A stretch of 64,000 nucleotides of DNA, taken from contig NC_081553.1 in the NCBI RefSeq assembly GCF_963082655.1, positions 188,903,011-188,967,010 on the forward strand, read 5' to 3'. The notes beneath the pieces are model-generated. The model did no database searches. It worked only from the letters and a program-made list of their open reading frames with translations, and was not told the DNA's origin. This document shows, piece by piece, positions 59,930-64,000 of this stretch (positions are counted from its first letter, which is position 1; the number at the start of each line of letters is the position of its first letter). Origin of the DNA: Stomoxys calcitrans (Eukaryota; Arthropoda; Insecta; Diptera; Muscidae). Made by a program: the position numbers and the translations under genes.

Positions 59930-60580
59930 TAAGCGACTCGTTCGCTCCATAACGCGACACGTTCGCTTCGTAACGCAACTCGTTCGCTACACAACGCGAC
60001 GCGTTCGCTTCCTAACGCGACTCAGGCGCTTGCTAACTCGACTCGGGCGCTTCCTAACGCGCCTCTTTCGCTTCCAAACGCGACGCGTTCGCTTCCTAAC
60101 GCGATCAGTTCGCATGCCATCCCGACTTGTTCACTTCTTCGCCTCCCAAAGCGACGCGTTCGCTCCGTAACGCCATCCGTTCGCTTACCTACGCGACTCG
60201 TTCGCTTCCCAACGTGACGCGTTCGCTTCCCAACGTGACGCGTTCGCTTCCTAACGCGACTCGTTCCCTTCCCAACGCGACGCATTCGCTACCTAACGCG
60301 CCTCATTCGCTTCTGAACACGACTCGTTCGCTTCCTAACGCGACTCGGGCTCTTCCTAACGCGACTCGGGCGCTTCCTAACGCGCCTCATTCGCTCCGTT
60401 AGGCTCCCTACGCGACTCGGGCGCTTCCTTATGCGATCCTTTCGCTTCCCTACGCGACTCGTTCGCTTCCTAACGCGATCCGTTCGCACCCTACGCGACT
60501 TTTTCGCTTCCTTGCGCGATCCTTTCGCTTCCCTACATGATTCGTTCGCTTTCTTACGCGATCCTTTCGCTTCCACCGTC
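59930..60580 (+). repeat. CpG-rich 21-bp minisatellite
   Basis: About 30 units of CGTTCGCTTCCTAACGCGACT-like 21-mers (written here as 20 bases plus one: CGTTCGCTTCCTAACGCGAC, T). The period is a multiple of three, so open frames on both strands show a seven-residue repeat (NATRSLP on plus, RVGKRTR-like on minus). It is far richer in CpG than its surroundings. Confidence 0.9.
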
Positions 60581-60611
60581 ATAGATTTTCTTACGCATCC
60601 AGGGGCAGTTT

Positions 60612-60928
60612 GGAAGCCACCGTAGCGCAGAGGTTAGCATGTCCGCCTATGACGCTGAACGCCTGGGTTCGAATCCTGGCGAGACCATCAGAAAAAAAAA
60701 TTGTCAGCAATGGTTTTCCCCTCCTAATGCTGGCAACATTTGTGAGGTACTATGCCATGTAAAACTTCTCTCCAAAGAGGTGTCGCACTGCGGCACGCCG
60801 TTCGCACTCGGCTATAAAATGGAGGCCCCTTATTATTGAGCTTAAACTTGAATCGGACTACAATCATTGATATGTGAGAAGTTTGCCCCTGTTCCTTAAT
60901 GGAATGTTCATGGGCAAAATTTGCATTT
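60612..60928 (+). mobile_element. tRNA-derived SINE, copy 7, with perfect target duplication
   Basis: A 317-bp copy flanked by the perfect 17-bp direct repeat GCATCCAGGGGCAGTTT (60595-60611 and 60929-60945). The A and B boxes are intact (CGCAGAGGTTAGCATGTCCG, GGTTCGAATCC). This copy defines both ends of the family. Confidence 0.93.
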
Positions 60929-60945
60929 GCATCCAGGGGCAGTTT

Positions 60946-61944
60946 AGAAAGCAGTGGAGCCTTTCATTTCACCGGACACTTGCGGTGTGGACGATTCCTC
61001 CTTAGATGCTTCACTAGCTGCTACTGTCGAAGTGCCGTTTGAATTCTGTCCTTTCCTACACCTTGAGCCCAGTCCAACTGGATGACCCACCCACACAGGG
61101 CTTGTCGGGTCCCGTTTCGATGCATTCCTCTATTGTTCCGATCGTGGCAGCGGGACTTCAAGTCTCCTACAATCCACCAGACCTTAAAGATGTGGTCAAT
61201 AGTTCCTCAGGCAAGAGTTCAGCAACAACTGCTGAGTAATCTCCTGATTCCCCAACCCAACAGCTTGTATAGAGTTTCAACTTCAACTTGTTGAATCCGT
61301 AGGACACAACTCCATCAGAGTTGTTGACAGCCAGAGTACGGAGTACGAATATTGCATGCCTCCAGTCGCCATCAGCCTCATCCGATCTACCAATCTTCTA
61401 GTCGGGGGTTGAAAGATTGGTATTACAGTCCCTTAGTCTCCCAAGTATGGATTCAGGATCTGAGGGAATCCTTGGTGTCCAAGTGTGTGCCATTGACCGA
61501 GAAGGTCAATTTCTTTCATCTTGAGTAAACCCAGAATGAAAATCACACCTTTGAAATTTTGCTTCGATTTAATTTTTATTTTGCTACATTGAAGGTTACA
61601 TGAACCCACTGCAAAGAGTTGGTTCACCACATAGTTTAAATTCATTTTAGAGTGTGTTCTTGATAAAAACACTCTGCTGTGCCACCATAACACTCTAGCA
61701 TTGTAATCAATTCCCCAAAAATTGAGTTGGTGTTGTAACTCGGTGCTGTTCTATATTCCACCTCTTGTGAGCCATTTGTTTTGATTACATTAAAGTGTTG
61801 GCTTTGGCCATTGATGTTATGATTGCTGTCCGCGATATTGATTGCTTGTTTTCTTTATATGGATATATACAGATATGTGAAATACATGTGTGTATGTGTG
61901 TGTGTGTGTGTTTGTTGTAGTTGCTGCGCATCCATAAATATTTG
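60946..61944. other. Intronic DNA next to exon 1
   Basis: Minus-strand text at ~60950-61690 (KEIDLLGQWHTLGHQGFP, VSGEMKGSTAF) may be a decayed retrotransposon ORF1; I cannot confirm this. A GT microsatellite lies at 61888-61912. The exon 1 donor GTAAGTC is at 61944-61950 (reverse). Confidence 0.4.
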
Positions 61945-61950
61945 ACTTAC

Positions 61951-62855
61951 CTATTTTGTTTGGTGGGTGGCGTGGCATACGGTACCCCCAGGAATACCTC
62001 AACCGAGCGTAGGTACCGATAACTATCCAATGGCAATATTAAGCCATGTAAACGTCCATAACGGGTCTGTACGATGCGATGACCAAGTCGAGCGTTTTTA
62101 TAAATATCCAATGTGGAGGCTGCCACAAACGTTGCTGGCGGTGGTGAGACGAGGGCACACACCAAGACAAGAAGAACAGTGGTCAGGGAATGCCAACGCC
62201 AGTGATGTGGGTATTTGGATGGATGCAGCCGATGCTGCAGCAGCCTTCGATGCTGCCACCAATGCCACAGGCAAGTGGGCCGCCACCATGAAGATGAGGG
62301 GCAGTTGACAATGCTCGTGGATTGGCATGTAGCAGCATCAGCTTCCCTGCAGTCTGAGCTAGGACAACTCGTTGCCAGTGTCCTGTTTGTTGTCGCGGTG
62401 GTGGTGGTGGTGGTGGTGGTAGTGCTGGCTGCTGATGTGGCCGTCATTGATGGCATTCTAGTTGAGCAGCATAAGGATGCTGGCGCAATTGTCGTTGCTG
62501 ATGTGGTGTATGTGCATATCGAGGTGGGCGTGAGAATGCCTGATGATGTTAGGTTTGGTGCTGTTAGTGATTCGTCGCTAGTTGTTGGTGGCTTTGGCGA
62601 CGCCATGGAAGCTGATTTTCTGCATATTGACAATGTTTTTCGCTTTGTTACATTTGTCGGCTGAGCGTATTTTTTATGGTCTTTGATAGTTGTTGTTGTT
62701 GCGGTTGCCTTTTGTATTATTGATGGCTGTAAGGCCGCCAACGGCTCTGTCCCTTTGCTTATCAATATTGATGGGGACGACAATGACGTGGCTGGTGTTG
62801 TTCCTGGTGCTGCTGCTGTGCCTGTTGCCAGGCAACTGCATTTATTCAGCCGCAT
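61951..62855 (-). CDS. Nlg: Neuroligin, first coding exon found (partial gene)
   Basis: This exon encodes about 301 residues plus two bases of a split codon of a neuroligin, a postsynaptic adhesion protein with a catalytically dead carboxylesterase-like ectodomain that binds neurexins. The first ~220 residues are low-complexity Thr/Ser/Ala/Pro, with a poly-Thr run encoded by a GGT/ACC repeat near 62397-62428. A hydrophobic stretch at ~222-240 (TTVLLVLVCALV) looks like a signal peptide. After it come TRYGRLHG and EVFLGVPYATPP, the start of the esterase fold. The ATG at 62855 is the first in frame after an upstream TGA, but a signal peptide this far inside is odd, so an internal Met may be the real start. 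The 3' boundary is AATAG|GTAAGT at 61951/61950. Joined to the 45370-45587 exon, the frame is open in phase 2. Which fly neuroligin paralogue this is cannot be settled from these exons. Confidence 0.88.
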
Positions 62856-63689
62856 AATGTTGGTTGTTGTTGATGACGCTCTTCCGGTTTCGGGGTAGGG
62901 ATTTTCCGTTCACTCCTTCAGCCCTTTGGCTGTGTTTGTGGTTCTCCACCTACAAGGCTTCGTCAAACAAAAACTATGACCAATTCTATTCATTTGTTGT
63001 TACAATTTATTCCCATATCTTGGTTCGGGGTATAGTTGCTGTTCATTTGTTTTTTTTTTCATGCATCTGAGGCAGCATTACAACGGATGCTGTCGGCTTC
63101 CATGCTACAGAATGCCAATGAGGAATTTTCCTGCCAACCTGTGGTTGCTGTGCTACAAGAACGAAGTATTGTTAAGCAAAGACTTCTATGGCATTAAAAG
63201 TTAAGTTCTTGTTGGCGTGGCCACTGGGAGTGATTGTTGAATAACAATTTGTTAAATTTTAACGTTTAAATGTTGTGTTCCTTGGCCATCCGTGGCAGGA
63301 ATGTGATGTATTTAAATTTTTGACAAATTTACTGAATTTTCCTTTTGTTAACCTGATGCAGCTGTAAATAAAGGGGAAAAAGATTTTAATATTAATTTTT
63401 AAGATGAAAATTTTAAAAGTTTAACAAAATTTTAAATATTATTTCTTTATTGGACAGATATGGAAAAAAGTTCTTTAACATATGAAAATGGCGTAAAAAG
63501 TTGTCTCAAACAGCTTTCTCGACAATAAGAGGTCCATTAATCTAGCATAGTCCCTATGACAGCGCAATGGAAAACCATTGCCAACAGCATGGAAAATGCC
63601 CTGACCAATGTACTTGGCTATCAAAAATCTCCGGAGTGCCAAAAAACAAAGAATTTGGCGCACAGAGCACATACAAATTCGGAAAACTA
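62856..63689. other. Nlg: Region upstream of the neuroligin ATG
   Basis: It may contain 5' untranslated sequence or more intron. There is an in-frame TGA about 70-75 bp before the ATG. I see no reliable core promoter and no upstream exon. It is AT-rich after 63230. Confidence 0.4.
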
Positions 63690-63842
63690 CTCAGAAGACG
63701 GACGAACATGGCTTGATCGACTTAAAATGTCATGACGATCAAGAATATTCATACTTGATGGGGTCTTAGACGAGTATTTCGAGGAGTTACAAAAAGAATG
63801 ACGAAATTAGTATACCCCCATTTTATGGTGGAGGGTATTAAA
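63690..63842 (-). repeat. DINE-1/Helentron-like 5' fragment
   Basis: AGACGGACGAACATGGCTTG, TGACGATCAAGAATATTCAT and CATTTTATGGTGGAGGGTAT are the reversed start of the family. Only this end is present. Confidence 0.8.
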
Positions 63843-64000
63843 ATAAATTTGTGTTTGTTTGTTTGTAGGTATGTTCCATATAGACTCAAAAACGACTAAA
63901 CTGATGATCTTGAAGTTTTCACAGATGATGCATAATGATCCCGTGGTGAAAATAGGGTACTACATTTTTTGATATATGAAGGGGGGCGCACCCTCCCCCT
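63843..64000 (-). repeat. Terminal part of the ~130-bp array element, running off the window
   Basis: TTTGTGTTTGTTTGTTTGTA, ATAATGATCCCGTGGTGAAA and the C-rich end GCACCCTCCCCCT are the reverse complement of 28990-29180. A third copy of this element probably lies beyond 64000. Confidence 0.85.

Larger units (their letters stand above)
45588..61950 (-). other. Nlg: Neuroligin intron between the two exons (16.4 kb)
   Basis: The interval is bounded by GTAAGT on the exon 1 side and CAG on the exon 2 side, read on the minus strand, and it restores an uninterrupted neuroligin reading frame (phase 2). It holds DINE-like repeats, MITEs, two tandem retrotransposon-fragment arrays, a 21-bp minisatellite and a young SINE. 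Long introns in neuroligin genes are expected. The content here is almost entirely transposon-derived. Confidence 0.85.

Noticed and set aside
60022..60402. Heptad-repeat protein frames on both strands
   Set aside because: They are explained by a 21-bp minisatellite period; no start context or flanking coding signal supports a gene.
61039..61294. Second host gene between neuroligin exon 1 and the SINE
   Set aside because: Short overlapping frames on both strands, stops in all longer readings; at most a decayed retrotransposon ORF1.
61967..62898. Plus-strand frames opposite neuroligin exon 1 (e.g. 62215-62664)
   Set aside because: They are antisense shadows of a Thr/Ala-rich coding exon; the minus-strand reading has splice sites and domain similarity.
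1..64000. Integrated viral sequence
   Set aside because: No LTR pair, retroviral protease/integrase or other viral protein was recognised; all reverse transcriptase text is of non-LTR type.

Overview
This is eukaryotic, AT-rich and densely repetitive DNA that looks like a calyptrate (muscid-type) fly. The reasons are DINE-1/Helentron-like repeats, a tRNA-derived SINE, mariner-type MITEs with TA target duplications, Jockey-like and RNase H-bearing non-LTR retrotransposon debris, and two exons of an insect neuroligin. The species is an inference. No bacterial operon, CRISPR array, prophage or rRNA is present.

Host gene: one host gene is supportable, on the minus strand. Neuroligin exon 1 (61951-62855) carries a long Thr/Ser/Ala-rich leader, a hydrophobic signal-like segment and the start of the carboxylesterase-like domain. 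Exon 2 (45370-45587) continues it in frame across a phase-2 junction and contains the EDCLYLNIFSP signature. The 16,363 bp between them is intron. I found no later exon in 1-45369, so the next intron probably spans the rest of the window. Almost everything below is therefore transposon accumulation inside or beside neuroligin introns.

Layout: 1-2.3 kb RNase H-type non-LTR fragments with a SINE; 3.0-4.65 kb array of ~127-bp units; 4.8-9.95 kb DINE-like repeats with nested MITEs; 10.0-11.7 kb SINEs; 11.7-14.9 kb a DINE-like repeat split by a Jockey-like element; 15-17 kb mostly unclassified; 17.1-18.5 kb DINE-like; 19.7-20.7 kb local tandem triplication; 20.9-22.6 kb non-LTR 3' ends; 22.6-24.2 kb DINE-like; 24.2-26.4 kb mostly unique; 26.4-29.2 kb second copy of the ~130-bp array element with MITEs; 29.4-30.8 kb inverted DINE-like; 30.8-34.1 kb non-LTR fragments; 34.1-38.5 kb DINE-like arrays; 38.6-43.3 kb non-LTR cluster; 44.0-45.3 kb full-length mariner-type transposon with a frameshifted transposase, ending 57 bp from the exon 2 donor; 46.1-47.8 kb DINE-like with a MITE; 49.8-57.1 kb non-LTR debris including two tandem expansions of retrotransposon coding segments; 58.3-59.9 kb DINE-like; 59.9-60.6 kb CpG-rich 21-bp minisatellite; 60.6-60.9 kb young SINE; then neuroligin exon 1 and its upstream region.

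Nothing here proves a new functional system. The most informative signals are nested insertions with identifiable empty sites, two 236-bp MITE copies that look identical, retrotransposon protein segments amplified into satellite-like arrays, and an unusual CpG-rich minisatellite. All copy and identity statements come from reading by eye, not from alignment software.
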